DNA of 64,000 nucleotides. It comes from Taxawa tesnikishii (nom. ined.) (taxonomy: Eukaryota > Ascomycota > Dothideomycetes > Dothideales). This document shows, one piece after another, positions 34,701 to 45,435 of the stretch. The position numbers were made by a program, and so were the translations under genes. Below the pieces are notes generated by a model. The model was not told the origin of the DNA and did no database searches. It worked only from the letters and a program-made list of their open reading frames with translations. The DNA lies in NCBI GenBank assembly GCA_030247885.1, contig JAPDRO010000005.1, positions 62,001 through 126,000 of the forward strand, in the 5' to 3' direction. The stretch's first letter is position 1; each line of letters opens with the position of its first letter.

Positions 34701-34844
34701 GTCGTCGTCGGCGAACGGGACCGCAATACCCCCAGTACGAACGGGTATGTGAATGGGAACGCGAACGCGGCGTATGCGGGCGCTGGAATGCTGAACGGTT
34801 ACGCGAATCTGTCGGGTTACAACGAGGACGAATGGTATCAGTGA
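31720..34844 (+). CDS. nirA: Zn2Cys6 transcription factor, NirA/NIT4-like nitrate regulator
   Basis: Pathway-specific activator type that switches on nitrate and nitrite assimilation genes. Exons: 31720-31943, 32159-33586 and 33658-34844. Intron 1 (215 bases) falls inside the zinc cluster; the join gives CIACRKRKSKCDGQTPACAA plus CSQVYGTEC, a complete six-cysteine cluster near residue 70. ECIYDPNSDHRRKGVYKKD right after it is the feature I associate with NirA. The fungal transcription factor middle domain follows (NMYFTWHYTYFTCLPKSLFY, WVYSGMSFRMLNDLGLNL), then a Gln/Pro/Ser-rich C-terminus. Two slips near the end (34588-34591, one G; 34729-34733, one C) hide a Gly/Ala/Asn-rich tail ending NLSGYNEDEWYQ. 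The corrected length is 946 residues. The exact orthologue call rests on the cluster and linker only. Confidence 0.8.
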
Positions 34845-35678
34845 GACTCTTGGAAACCGGGTGATGCACGTCCCCCCGCATGGGGGCTGTTCGGCTAAGA
34901 GGGAAGAACGAATGGACCGCGGATGATATCAAAGGGAGATACGGAGACCCCCTTCGTGGTCACGAGTCCCAGCTCTACCGGCCCGATCATGGTCTCGGAT
35001 GTGGATTCACGTGCACGCACATCGAAGAAGGGGGCAGGCGGAACGCTTTGTCCGGCCTCGCGTGCCAAAACGACCACGATGTGCCTCCGGTGACTCGTCT
35101 TCCCGGGGTACGATGTGAAAGTAAGGCGCGAGACTGTGGCGTTTCGCCGCGGTCTCTGCGGGGTAGGGGAGAGGGACGAGGCACAGATTCACGGCCTTGA
35201 ACACGCAAGGCGTGTGTTTGAGCTCGAAGGTGACCCGTCAGAGACCCTCTAGGAAGGGACGGGAGTGTCGCTGCCGGGAGCGCGCTCGATCGGGTTATTG
35301 CAATGGCTAACGAGATTGGGTTGAGGGGAAGTTTGTTGGATAGGAGGATGAGGAGGAGGAGGATCGAAGGGTTGATGGATGCATTGGGAAACGATTGATG
35401 ATTCGAATGAACGGTGTTGTGCGGTAGCCACGCTGATATATGAAACGAAAATAGAGAGATGATGAGGACCGGAGATTGAACGATACTGTTCCATTACGAG
35501 AGCATTGTATATCCAGCCCCGATGATCTATCTCTCGTCATGTCTACTGTTCCACAAAAGACTAACAGAGCACATATCTATATAGCTAGACCGAGATTTCG
35601 AAATGGATCATTTTTGGGTCAGGAATCCGACGACAACAACGTAGCCCATGAATGTTTCAACCAGGCACGTCGACAAGA
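34845..35678. other. Convergent 3' region, no gene seen
   Basis: 834 bases between the stop codons of the regulator (+) and the P450 (-). Frames here are short and overlapping. Confidence 0.5.
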
Positions 35679-37197
35679 CTAGAAGCCGTTTTCCTGCAGG
35701 CTGACCAGCCGACACCAAAACCCCTCGTGCACGAAACTGATGCTCGCCGAACTCTTCCAAGGCCGCTGTTCATCGAGCACGCAGACGTCAAACCGCCTCA
35801 ACACCTCCACGATAGTCTTATACGTCTCGACCATAGCGAAGCCCTTGCCCAGACACATATAGTCTCCGTAGCCGAAGAACAAGTCCAGCCGATCGCGTTC
35901 CCGCCTCTCGTCATCACCGATATGGAGCCATCTCTCCGGCCGAAAGGCGTCGAGGTCGTCGCCGTACATGGCGTTCCGGCTGACGACCCACTCGTTGACG
36001 CCGACGTGCGTGCCGGGCGGGATGTAGTAACCGTCGACACTTACGCCCGCGTGGGGCGCGACGCGCCAGAACGGGGTCGCCATGGGGGATGCACGCGCAC
36101 GAGTTCCTTGACCACGGCCGCGAGGTAGGGCAGGCGGCGGAGCTCGTCGTAACGGGCGACCGGGGTCGAGAGCCTGCCCGCGCTTGCGGCCTCGTCGAGC
36201 TCGGCGCGCAGCTTGCGCCGCACGCGCGCGTTGGTGTAGAGGTGCAGGATCGCTACGCGCAGGGTGCAGGAGACGGTGTCGGCGCCCGAGAGCATGGCGA
36301 CGAGGGCCTCGTTCTTGAGCTGGCGGGGCGGGATGTGGGCGCCGGTCGCGGGGTCGCGCCAGTCCTTCATCGATTGCAGCATGTCTCTGTGCGCGCCGCT
36401 GGCGTTCCCGGATGGAGACGAGTCCGCCGACGAGCTCAGTCTTTCCCGCACGGCCCGTTCAGCCGTTCCGAATAAAACGCCCGCTCCGGTCTCGTCTGTG
36501 GGTTTGGGCGCGAATCTCTGCATGATTGGCAGGCTCATCAGGCCGAAGATGCCCGGAAAGATGCCGATGAACTGGGCGAACCACACGAACGTCTCGTTGG
36601 CACCGATCAGTCCTCTCGCGTCCTGGCCCAGCTTCACGCACCCAAGCGGCGAGGAAAACACCACATCCATCAGGAGATCGGTGTTGAGATAGCTGATCCA
36701 CTTGCTCATGTCGACCTTCTCCCCGCCTTGGCCAGCCTCTCCATCTGGCTGACAAACGCCAGAACGTGCCTATCGAAGACATCCTCCTGCGTCAGCAGAC
36801 TAGTCAGCGAGTAACTCGCCGCAACGCGCTTCTTCTTCGCATTGTGCGTTTTGATGCCCAACTCGGTACTAAACGCCAGGTGAGCATCCTCGCCCGGCGG
36901 CCGGAAGCACAGCCACCAGTCCGACTTGTCCCACGAGTAGTACTGGGGACCGTATTGCGGATCGGCGAGCAGCACATGGTCGGGGCCAACTCGCACCACG
37001 GGACCGTATCTGCGATGGACCGCCAGCTGAGCAATGTGCGTCTCCCCACGAGCGGCGTGCACGAGGAGCCAGAGCCGGGACACGCGAGCCAGGAACGGGC
37101 CGGGGATGCGGGAGAGAGGATGGAAGTACAGCCGGTACACGGCACGGGAGACCAAAGCGACGAGGAGCAGAAGGCAAGCGTTGGCCAACAGAGCCAT
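35679..37197 (-). CDS. Cytochrome P450 monooxygenase
   Basis: Heme-thiolate monooxygenase anchored in the ER membrane by the N-terminal helix (MALLANACLLLLVALVSRAV), followed by the Pro-rich hinge SRIPGPF. The N-terminal half (YGPVVRVGPDHVLLADP, WDKSDWWLCFRPPG) resembles the pisatin-demethylase/benzoate-hydroxylase group. The I-helix has MLSGADTVSC, the K-helix ExxR is in VKELVRVHPP, the PERF region is FRPERW, and the heme loop is FFGYGDYMCLGKG with the ligand Cys. Two slips split the frame. At 36721-36724 one G (minus) is missing between LAKAG and EKVDMSKW. At 36084-36088 one C (minus) is missing between RVHPP and MATPFWRVAP. The corrected length is 506 residues, single exon. No other secondary-metabolism gene is adjacent. 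Confidence 0.9.
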
Positions 37198-38107
37198 GGT
37201 TTTGGGGGGGTTGCCAAGCGAGGCCCTCTCTGCCCCAGACTATTTTGCCAGTGAAAGCTGGGGCTTGGTGACTACACAGAGGGGAAGGGGGAAGGGGGGA
37301 TGTGGTCCGGACACCATTCCTGGTTTCGAAAGCGAAACGATGTGTCCTTAAATAGGCTTTTTCGGAGTTGTGAGGGGGAAAACGCCCCCATCGACACTAT
37401 ATAGACACTAGTGTAACATATACCTACGACGAACAAGCACTTTACATCTTGCACTTACTGATTGGCTTGCTATACAAGCCGTAGACCCTGACAAATGCTC
37501 CTAAAGGCCATCTTCTAACCAGAATTCTCATAGTACCAGGTGGAAGATGCGACGGTTGCGGTCTCGTCTTTCCCCTTCTCTAGTGAAGAGTGGAGGGAAT
37601 CGATGACGTAATTACATGACTCCTGTCGGTCGTGCTACCTCCCTTGTGCAGGTATGTTGTTTTTGGGGCTTTTTCCAAGCACTCTTGTGGATGAGCTTTG
37701 GAGGAAACAAAGTGAAGTGCCATTTGAGATGTAAGTTTGTGTTGGCGAAAGCTGGAATTGTGGCTGGAGCATCACGCCAGAACGGAAACAGGGATGAGCA
37801 GCACATGATCCTCGAAGCGGCTCTGCGCACCTCCTTTGGATATAGTTCACCAAGTGCTCTCGATGCCTATCAGGCAATACTGCTGTTGTGTTACGTGTAG
37901 GTAGTGGTTTGACGAACGTGTTGTTCGTTATGCCATCTTGAGCTGTGTACCAAACGCCACAAGCCTTTGGTGGACAAAAGTACGTACGTTGCTGAAGCGA
38001 TCTCAAAATCCCACTCTCTGCAGTTCGCGATGAGGCATAGCCCGACTCAATCACAACGTGTCTCGGACCTCGCTCATCTCGGCCCACCAAGACCCCTGCT
38101 TCCACGT
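37198..38107. other. Intergenic, no gene seen
   Basis: Upstream of the P450 and downstream of the coiled-coil gene. Overlapping frames at 37616-38156 on both strands lack domain features. Confidence 0.45.
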
Positions 38108-39431
38108 CTACAGTGGGACACTCAAACGTCTGATGCAGTCGAACTCCTTCTTGCATTCGTCAAACAAGACGCATTTCTCGACAACGCGTTGACGGAGCCA
38201 GAAGCGCTCGTCGTTGCTACCATTCCATATGATGTGCTCGGGGTCTCCGTACATCTCCTGAGTGAGCTCGTGGAAGTAGGTGGTGAGTTGATCCTTCGTG
38301 CCTGCACCGTCGATTTTGGCCATACTCTTTTGATGTTCGTCCTGCATTTGCTGCCGTAGCGCTGGGTTAGCAGGGTACTCTGCAACACACACTAGGCTGA
38401 CACTCACAAAGCGCTCTTCAAGATCCAGCAACCTCTCAATGCCACATAAGGTGTCGACCTCTGCTGCGGCGAACTGGCCCCAGACAGTCCCGGACGCACT
38501 GGAGCCGTTGCTGTGGTTGCGGGCACCATTGAGGACCTTATCGATTTGAACCGTGAGTCCCGACACCTCACCATCTCGAACCGCAGCATCGGCGGCCACG
38601 ATTTCAACCCTGTCCTTCAGCTTCTCGACCTGATCTGTGAAGTAGAGGTTCACGGTGCTCGAGAGGCGCCGCACCTCGTCTCTGAGCGCTTCGCCATCAA
38701 CAAGAGTCGCATCCAAGCCCTTCTCTATCTTCTTGATGCGATTCTCCAAGGCGAAGATAGCATTAGCCAAGGTCTGATCCTTGTAGTCAAGCTTCACTCG
38801 CATGTCAAGAACAATCTCTGCCACCTGCTTCAGGTAGTCCTCAAGCTCGAATTTGGGTGGCTGAGTGTTTCCTGAAGGGGTTGTTTCTGAAGGAATCGGT
38901 TGTGCTGGTGAAGCAGGCGCAGCATGACGGGTGACTGCGGCAGGTGGCGAGCTGCGTTCAGGAGCGACAGCGGCAACAGCTTGCATGCTGGTCTTGAGGA
39001 TTCCGATTTCCTTGTGTTGACGAGCGACGTGCTCAAGAAGGAATGACACAGTGTTTTGCAGGTTACTGATGGTCTCGTCATGGGTAGTGTTCCTAGCAGA
39101 CAGCCGGGCGATATCCTGCTTCAAAGCCTTGTTGTCTCCCTTCAACATAATGTTGTCCTGGATGAGACGCGCCATAGACTCCTGGACGACCAGACTGCGT
39201 GCTGATGGCTGCTTCTTCACCCGTGTCAGCTCCAATCAATGTGTTAAGAGAAGTGATCTAGCTTACTGGTGATTGGGGAAAGTATTCAGAACCGGAATCA
39301 CTCTCGGGACGTCTGACTGCAATGTTTTCATGCTGAACGAGCGCCATAGATTGTATTTCTGTCTTCTGAGCCGCAGTCGACGCGAAGCGTCGATTCTCTT
39401 TGTTATTGAAGGGGATTGAGTTGTAGGACAT
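38108..39431 (-). CDS. Coiled-coil protein of unknown function
   Basis: Exon 1 is 39431-39267 (MSYNSIPFNNKENRRF...SGSEYFPQSP). The intron starts at a GTAAGC donor at 39266 and ends most likely at an AAG acceptor at 39215, with CTGAC as branch site; the earlier GAG would make it only 36 bases. Exon 2 continues to 38108. Total 423 residues. The first part of exon 2 is predicted coiled coil (MARLIQDNIMLKGDNKALKQ, then heptad-like Leu spacing), followed by a Pro/Ala-rich linker, a second helical block (LANAIFALENRIKKIEKGLD) and an ordered C-terminus (YGDPEHIIWNGSNDERFWLR). I do not recognise the family. It might be a septal or cytoskeletal protein, but nothing here shows that. Confidence 0.7.
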
Positions 39432-42144
39432 TTCGAACGGCTCGAAGAAAGGATGGTGATGCGGGTCGAACACGACTGATTAAGAGAATTGAGAGAAAGC
39501 GAGTAAAAGCATGTGCAAGTAAAAAATTGCAAGTGATTGATGGAGGTTTGTGGGAGAATAAGGCACGCGGTGCCGCATTGGTCTTGGCGCGATTGCTCCC
39601 GTTTGGGAAGGCGCGTCGTATCGTGTAAACTATGCGCTGCAAGTCAAGGACGCGTGACGCAACCAGCATCTGCCTTCGTGATTTTACAGGGATAGAGATA
39701 CGATGAGTCTTCTGCATTCTATACAGAAGAAAGAAAACAAAGGCTGAACCACTAAAAGTAGCCTCATGTCCGAAAAACCGTCCGGCTGGCGTGGCTGGTA
39801 CTTCGATGGGCTGGCCACGTTACTGTATCTGTATCTGTCTTCTTATCTGTCATGGACAGCGAACATCTTGCAAATAATCTATGCGGTCAACACTAACCCG
39901 ACTCATCCACAGCCTTCCTGGTCCGTCAGCCGCGTTCACCCGTACCTAATCTTCTTCCCACCAAAGCATCCGCACGAGCAAACGAGGGTATGCATGTTCA
40001 TGCAGGCACGAACCCGGAATCCTCTGAACGGAGTATGCTTGCATGACTTCTGGGGCCGATGTTCTCGATGGTCTCGGAATCCATGTTAGTCACTCATGGA
40101 CCACGGAGCGATTCTTCTGCGCAAACCCAGTTTTGCAAGATCGCAGTCGCAGCCGTTGCTCTTGCGGTGTTTCTCGAGCGCAAGAAGGGCAAGCCTTACA
40201 GCGAAAGTGGTCACGTCTGATGGATGTTTGCAGGAAGTGCAGTATTGCCGTCGCGATACATCTAGGTCGAAAGCGAACCATACTCGTAGCTAATCTCCAG
40301 GACGTCGCATATAAATGGTCATCTTGTGACCGGAAGTAGAACCAGCAGTAAATCTTTGCCAGCCGGTGAGTGCATTGCTTGTCTTCGAGGTTCGCGTTAA
40401 TGTGCCGTTATTGGAGTCGAAGCGCCAATACGCAGATGCTGTTGCTGCGCAGCGTCATACCTTCTAGTAGAGGGCTCCGTTTGTTGGTAAGGTGGTAGTG
40501 GAATATATTGTAATGAGTCGTATGGCGGAGGTGGTTCAACCACTACCTCGGTAGAGTCTGGTAAGGCCCTTACCGCTGGGGAAGGGGAATGGTATACCGG
40601 GATGGTAAACTGAGACATCGTCCTGAGGTATTGACTGACTTGTGAGGTCGTATGATTCGAAGCGGTAATCGTGTTCGTACAGGGATGTTATGCAGAGGAT
40701 GTTGAAGATTGTGTCGTCAAGGCGGATACTAGATGCTTTCACTTTCTGTACATTCAGCTTTCCTTGGGCTTCGCCATAGTGTTCTCCCACGGTCCTGCAG
40801 GCAGACCCGGACGAGCTCTGCGAGTAACCGGCCATCGTGCATCAGTCCGAGGTTCCATAATATTAATTAAAACTGTGGGAACGCGAGCGTATCCACGAAA
40901 AGGATTTCACGTTGCCTAAGTGTACCAACTAATAGGAGTCGCGCAACCCGTAATACGCTATGGCTGTTCGTTGACACGAAACGAGGATCAGGATCACCCA
41001 ACGACTGAACGTATGCATGTGTGAAGGTGGAGACGGAGTCAGATCCTGTAAATGATTCCGAGTCGGTTACAGATTGTACGTGAGTGGGGTAGCGTATGCC
41101 GGGGTGATATGGTACACTCGGGCAAGTGAGCCACTAAGCCGAGTAACGGGATTGATAAAGATGTAATTCGCCAAGTCGAGCTTAACGCTTGCTAAAGAAG
41201 GCTAGTAGCTCACTTCTCGGAGCGCCTCATATCGCCTTCGGATAGGTCCATGAGAGCCGCACTGCAGGGGACGCCGAACTAACTTAGAAGCGAACGCGAA
41301 CCACGAACCAGGCTTCCTTTTATTTTCTGGCTGTATCTCGCGATTTTTTGTAATAGTCAACCACAGCATTGTGCTCATGACCGTGGAATTTCTTGCTTCT
41401 GATCATGATGAGACAGATTACCCTGTTGCCAATGCGCTGTCAGCGTTTGGCCAAGGCCAAGCAGTGCCAATGCAGTATGCCCAGTCGGCGCAAGGTGCAG
41501 TAGCCGGCTCACCTATAAAGTGCACCGGCTGGCCAACTAACTCTACTTTCCCCCAACGTCGCGTCATTCTCGCATTATCAGGAACCCACATGACTCTCCT
41601 TCGCCGCCTTCGCCCGTTGCTTGCCTTCTTCCCACAACATTAATAACATTGGCGCGCCCACTCTACTTCTTTGTCTGCACCTGCTGTTTCCATCTGTCGC
41701 TAGAAGGACGAATAGAAAATTGTCAAAGTCACAGCTCAGATCAAGCCGATTCCTCCCGGCATACTCGGTATACTACCCCCTAAACCCTGCAGGTCCCTGC
41801 AGTTTCCGTATGCTGACTGATTTTGTTGCAGGACCGCAGAATCGTCCTTCGTGCCTTGCTGTTTTCAACAGACACCTCTCTTCCCTCGCTTTTCAACCAC
41901 CTTATACGCAACCAACCCTGCCAATTGCGGCGACTGGGAGCGGCGACTGGGCGCATCCGGCACATGGATGTTTTGGAACACCTCCAGAGATAAAACCTCC
42001 TTTATATCGAAGCGCAGAGTGCGCGGACCTGGAAGCCCGAACAATCATTCTTCCTACTCGGAAACAAACGCGGGATAGGCCGAGTCCCTTCGACTTTCAC
42101 TCCAACGACAACAACAAAAACTACTACTATCGTTAAAAGTCAAG
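39432..42144. other. Gene-poor region upstream of NHA1
   Basis: Holds the small PY-motif frame described separately and the presumably long leader of the antiporter gene. No other coding content recognised, and no repeats beyond short tracts. Confidence 0.4.
40397..40618 (-). CDS. Possible small PY-motif protein
   Basis: 73-codon frame starting MSQFTIPVYHSPSPAVRALP. It contains EPPPPYDSL and PLPPYQQ, two PPxY/LPxY motifs of the kind bound by WW domains of Nedd4/Rsp5-type ubiquitin ligases and found in arrestin-like or membrane adaptor tails. No membrane segment. It may be the last exon of a longer gene. No splice partner was fixed. Confidence 0.33.
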   Translation of the reverse strand: MSQFTIPVYHSPSPAVRALPDSTEVVVEPPPPYDSLQYIPLPPYQQTEPSTRRYDAAQQQHLRIGASTPITAH

Positions 42145-45100
42145 ATGGTGTGGGAAGCACTGGCAATCGACAAGCCACACTTGGTGTACATTATCCTTGG
42201 TGGCTTCACGACCTTGTTCATGTTATGCTCTTCCGTCATCAAGGAGAGACTGTACATCGGCGAGGCCACAGTCGCTACTATTTGTGGTATTATATTCGGT
42301 CCGCATGCCGCAAACCTGATCGATCCTGGAACATGGGGCAACACTGACAAGATCACTCTGGAGTTCTCGCGCATCGTCTTGGTCGTACAATGTTTTGCCG
42401 TAGGAGTCGAATTGCCTAAGGCATATATGGAACGCCACTGGCGATCGGTTGTCTTCCTGCTGGTTCCTGTTATGACTTTCGGATGGCTCGTCACCAGTCT
42501 CTTCATATGGGCACTCATCCCCAACGTCAACTGGCTCGATAGTTTGTGTATCGCTGCCTGTGTCACCGCAACGGATCCTGTCCTGGCGTCTTCGGTCGTC
42601 GGTAAAGGCAAGTTCGCCAAGCGTGTACCGAAGCATCTGCGAGACTTGCTATCTGCCGAGTCTGGCTGCAACGACGGTATGGCGTTCCCATTCATCTACC
42701 TTGCGCTCTACATCATCAGATACTATGGCCACCCCAGTGAGGTCGCATTCCACTGGTTCTGTTACACCATCCTATGGGAGTGTGTCTGGGGAGCTACCTA
42801 TGGAGTCATCGTTGGGTACATCGCCAGACGTGCCGTCAGATACGCTCATGAACGCGACCTGATCGACAGAGAGTCTTTCCTGGTGTTCTATTTCGTTTTG
42901 GCCTTGTTCTGTGCTGGCTCCGGCAGTCTTCTGGGAATGGATGACCTCCTCATTGGATTCGCCTGTGGAGTTGGTTTCAGTAACGATGGATGGTTCACGG
43001 AGAAAACTGAAGAGTCCCACGTTTCGAACGTTATTGATTTGCTTATCAACTTGGCCTTTTTCGTCTACTTCGGCACCATCATCCCCTGGGCGCAGTATAA
43101 CTCGGGCGAAATTCTCGGCCTGACCGCTTGGAGGCTGGTGGTTTTGGGCATCCTTGTCATCCTGTTTCGTCGTATCCCCATCATGCTGGCGTTGAAGCCT
43201 CTGATTCCGGACATCAAAACATGGAGAGAGGCTTTGTTCGCCGGCCACTTTGGTCCAATCGGTGTAGGAGCCCTTTTTGTGGCCATCCTTGCAAGGGCTG
43301 AATTGGAGACGGAGACTACAACTCCCTGGCAGTGCTACCGGATCCGGGATTCGAGCACTACAACGTCATTGAGCTTATTTGGCCTCTCACCACGTTCCTG
43401 GTTATTTGCTCCATCGTCGTGCATGGATCTTCCATTGCTGTGTTTACATTGGGCAAGCACATCAACACGCTCACCCTGACCATGTCCTACACCCAAGCGA
43501 ATGAGGAAGGTCCGTCATGGATGGACAGATTGCCGCGTATCCAGACCCGATCAAAGAGTATGGCTTCCTCGATGCGTAAGCAGGACACTGACACAGACAT
43601 GGACGAGAAGTCCGATTACCCAAGGCTTCCAGAGGGTATTGCTCCAGGAAACTTCCTTCGTCGCCAAAAAGAAGAAGATGATCCCAGTCGAGCATCGAGC
43701 AGGAGAGGAATGCGGAGACGGCAATGGGATTCTGGACGCGGCCCTGGTGGACCCATCAGCCAGTCTGCTATTTCTCCCGCGCCACGCGATGAAAACGTTG
43801 CTGAGCCTCAGGAGTCGCGGAGTGACTCTGACACTCTTAGGGTGAAGAGTGGCGAATCCTCGCCATCTCAGGATCAGATCGAGAAGGAGACGCATCCGGA
43901 ACACCAGGTCGAGAAAGAGAGCCAAATGAAGAAGCAGAAGCAGGAGACACCTGACAAGCCCGGTGAGCGTGAAGGCGAGGTTTACGAGGAGGGGCAGGAT
44001 ACCATCTACGAAGATGAAGAGGGTAACGTGCTGAAGGTCGAACACAGCAAGACCCTCGACGAGAGAGAGAGGCAGGAACACGAACGGCAAGAGTACAACA
44101 AGCTGTTTCACGAGAAAGACGTACATCACGGCACTGCGCAGAAAGAGGACATGGAGGGTGATGATCCCGGTCACAAGGCTGTCCGTGGTGCTGAAAAGGC
44201 CGGCCACGAGGCAAAGGAGGACGTGGAACACCCCCAGAAACAATGGCGAAAGGGCATGAAACGGATGAGTACATTCGGTGGACTCAGGAAACGCGAGGAT
44301 GAGGGCGAACCGAACAAGCCACAAAAGGAAAAGCCTAAGGCCGAACCAAAGAGGGGTCCAGCTCGTGCTTATCAATTCGGTAACACTATCATTGTTGAAG
44401 ACGAGGATGGCGAGGTGCTCAAGAAGTACGACATTCCCGCGCCCAATAAGAAGGAGAAGGAAGGAGGTGATTACTTCACGCCAAAGTCCACACGTCAACG
44501 GATCCAGCGCATGGGAACCTATCTCATGGGGGCAACCTGGTCAAGCTACTCCTGCGGAAGCTGGACCTTCAGACGCTCCTGACAACTCTCGTGTGGAGAA
44601 GAAAGAGGGTAAGAAAGCGAGCAGGAAGGCCGCGCAAGAAGCAGATGATGCAGGTCTTCGTTTCACTATCACCGCTGGTGGTCGTCGTATGAGCAAAGCC
44701 GAGTTCATCCAACAGATCCAGCGAATGGATCCCAAGGCCCGCGCCAAGATTGTGGAAGAGAGTGATGCTCCCGAAGCCGTCAAGGAAGAGGCAAGGCAAG
44801 ATTTCCGCGAGCGTACCCAGGACAAGCGTCGTGCCCCCGACAGGACCGCCACATCCTCAACGCAAGATCCCCACATGATCGCTGAGGCACAAGAGCAAGG
44901 TGTCGACGATTCTGAAGCCAGGCTGAAGAGAGTTTCATCGCATGAAAGCACGGCAGGACCGGATGGCTTGACGCTCGTCGACTCGAACAACCGCAATATT
45001 CCTTTCCACGACGTCAGTCGTGACTTGCACGACTCCCGCACCAACCAGGAGACAGCTGCTGAGCGTCGCCGGCGAGAAGCCAGACAGAGGGCGCAGCCAT

Positions 45101-45435
45101 CGAGGTCCTCGCTACCACCCAGACAGCGTCACGACGTCGAATCGGACAGCGAAGATGACGGCACTGAGCGTGTCCCACCTCAACCGCCACAGCAGGGCAG
45201 CCAACCTGCTGAAGAGGATGAGCAAGGCGAGACAGCCGCGGAAAGGAGACGCCGAGAGGGCGCTTTGGGTGTTTCCAAAGAGGAAAGCTCGAGCGACGAA
45301 GACGAGTCCCAGCCGAGACAAGTGCCTCGGCAACCGGGCATCAGGTTTGCGGAGGAACCTACACGAGACCAGGCGGAGAGTGGTGGCCACAAGATTAGAT
45401 GGGGAAAAACAGGAGAGGATAGATTGCATGCTTGA
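42145..45435 (+). CDS. NHA1: Plasma-membrane Na+/H+ antiporter with long hydrophilic tail
   Basis: Exports Na+ or K+ in exchange for protons at the plasma membrane. The start is MVWEALAIDKPHLVYIILGG. About twelve helices cover the first ~440 residues. Diagnostic segments are CVTATDPVLASSVVGKGKFA (TDP motif) and LSAESGCNDGMAFPFIYLAL (ND motif). At 43324-43326 one C is missing; the frame then continues PGFEHYNVIELIWPL and the last helix. The remaining ~650 residues are a charged tail (Glu, Lys, Arg, Ser rich), as in fungal Nha1 proteins. A second slip at 44528-44532 (GGGGG) goes the other way: one G too many, or two too few. After it the tail continues ATPAEAGPSDAPDNSRVEKK to a stop at 45433-45435, about 1,096 residues. 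The motif ETAAERRRRE occurs twice near the end. Confidence 0.92.

Noticed and set aside
38360-38410. A 28- or 47-base intron in the coiled-coil gene (GTGAGT..GCAG)
   Set aside because: Too short, or shifts the frame into a Ser/Thr-rich register. The straight reading continues into an ordered C-terminus.
35679-42144. P450 and neighbours as a secondary-metabolite cluster
   Set aside because: No polyketide synthase, peptide synthetase, terpene cyclase or dedicated transporter is adjacent. The neighbours are a nitrate-type regulator, a coiled-coil protein and an ion antiporter.
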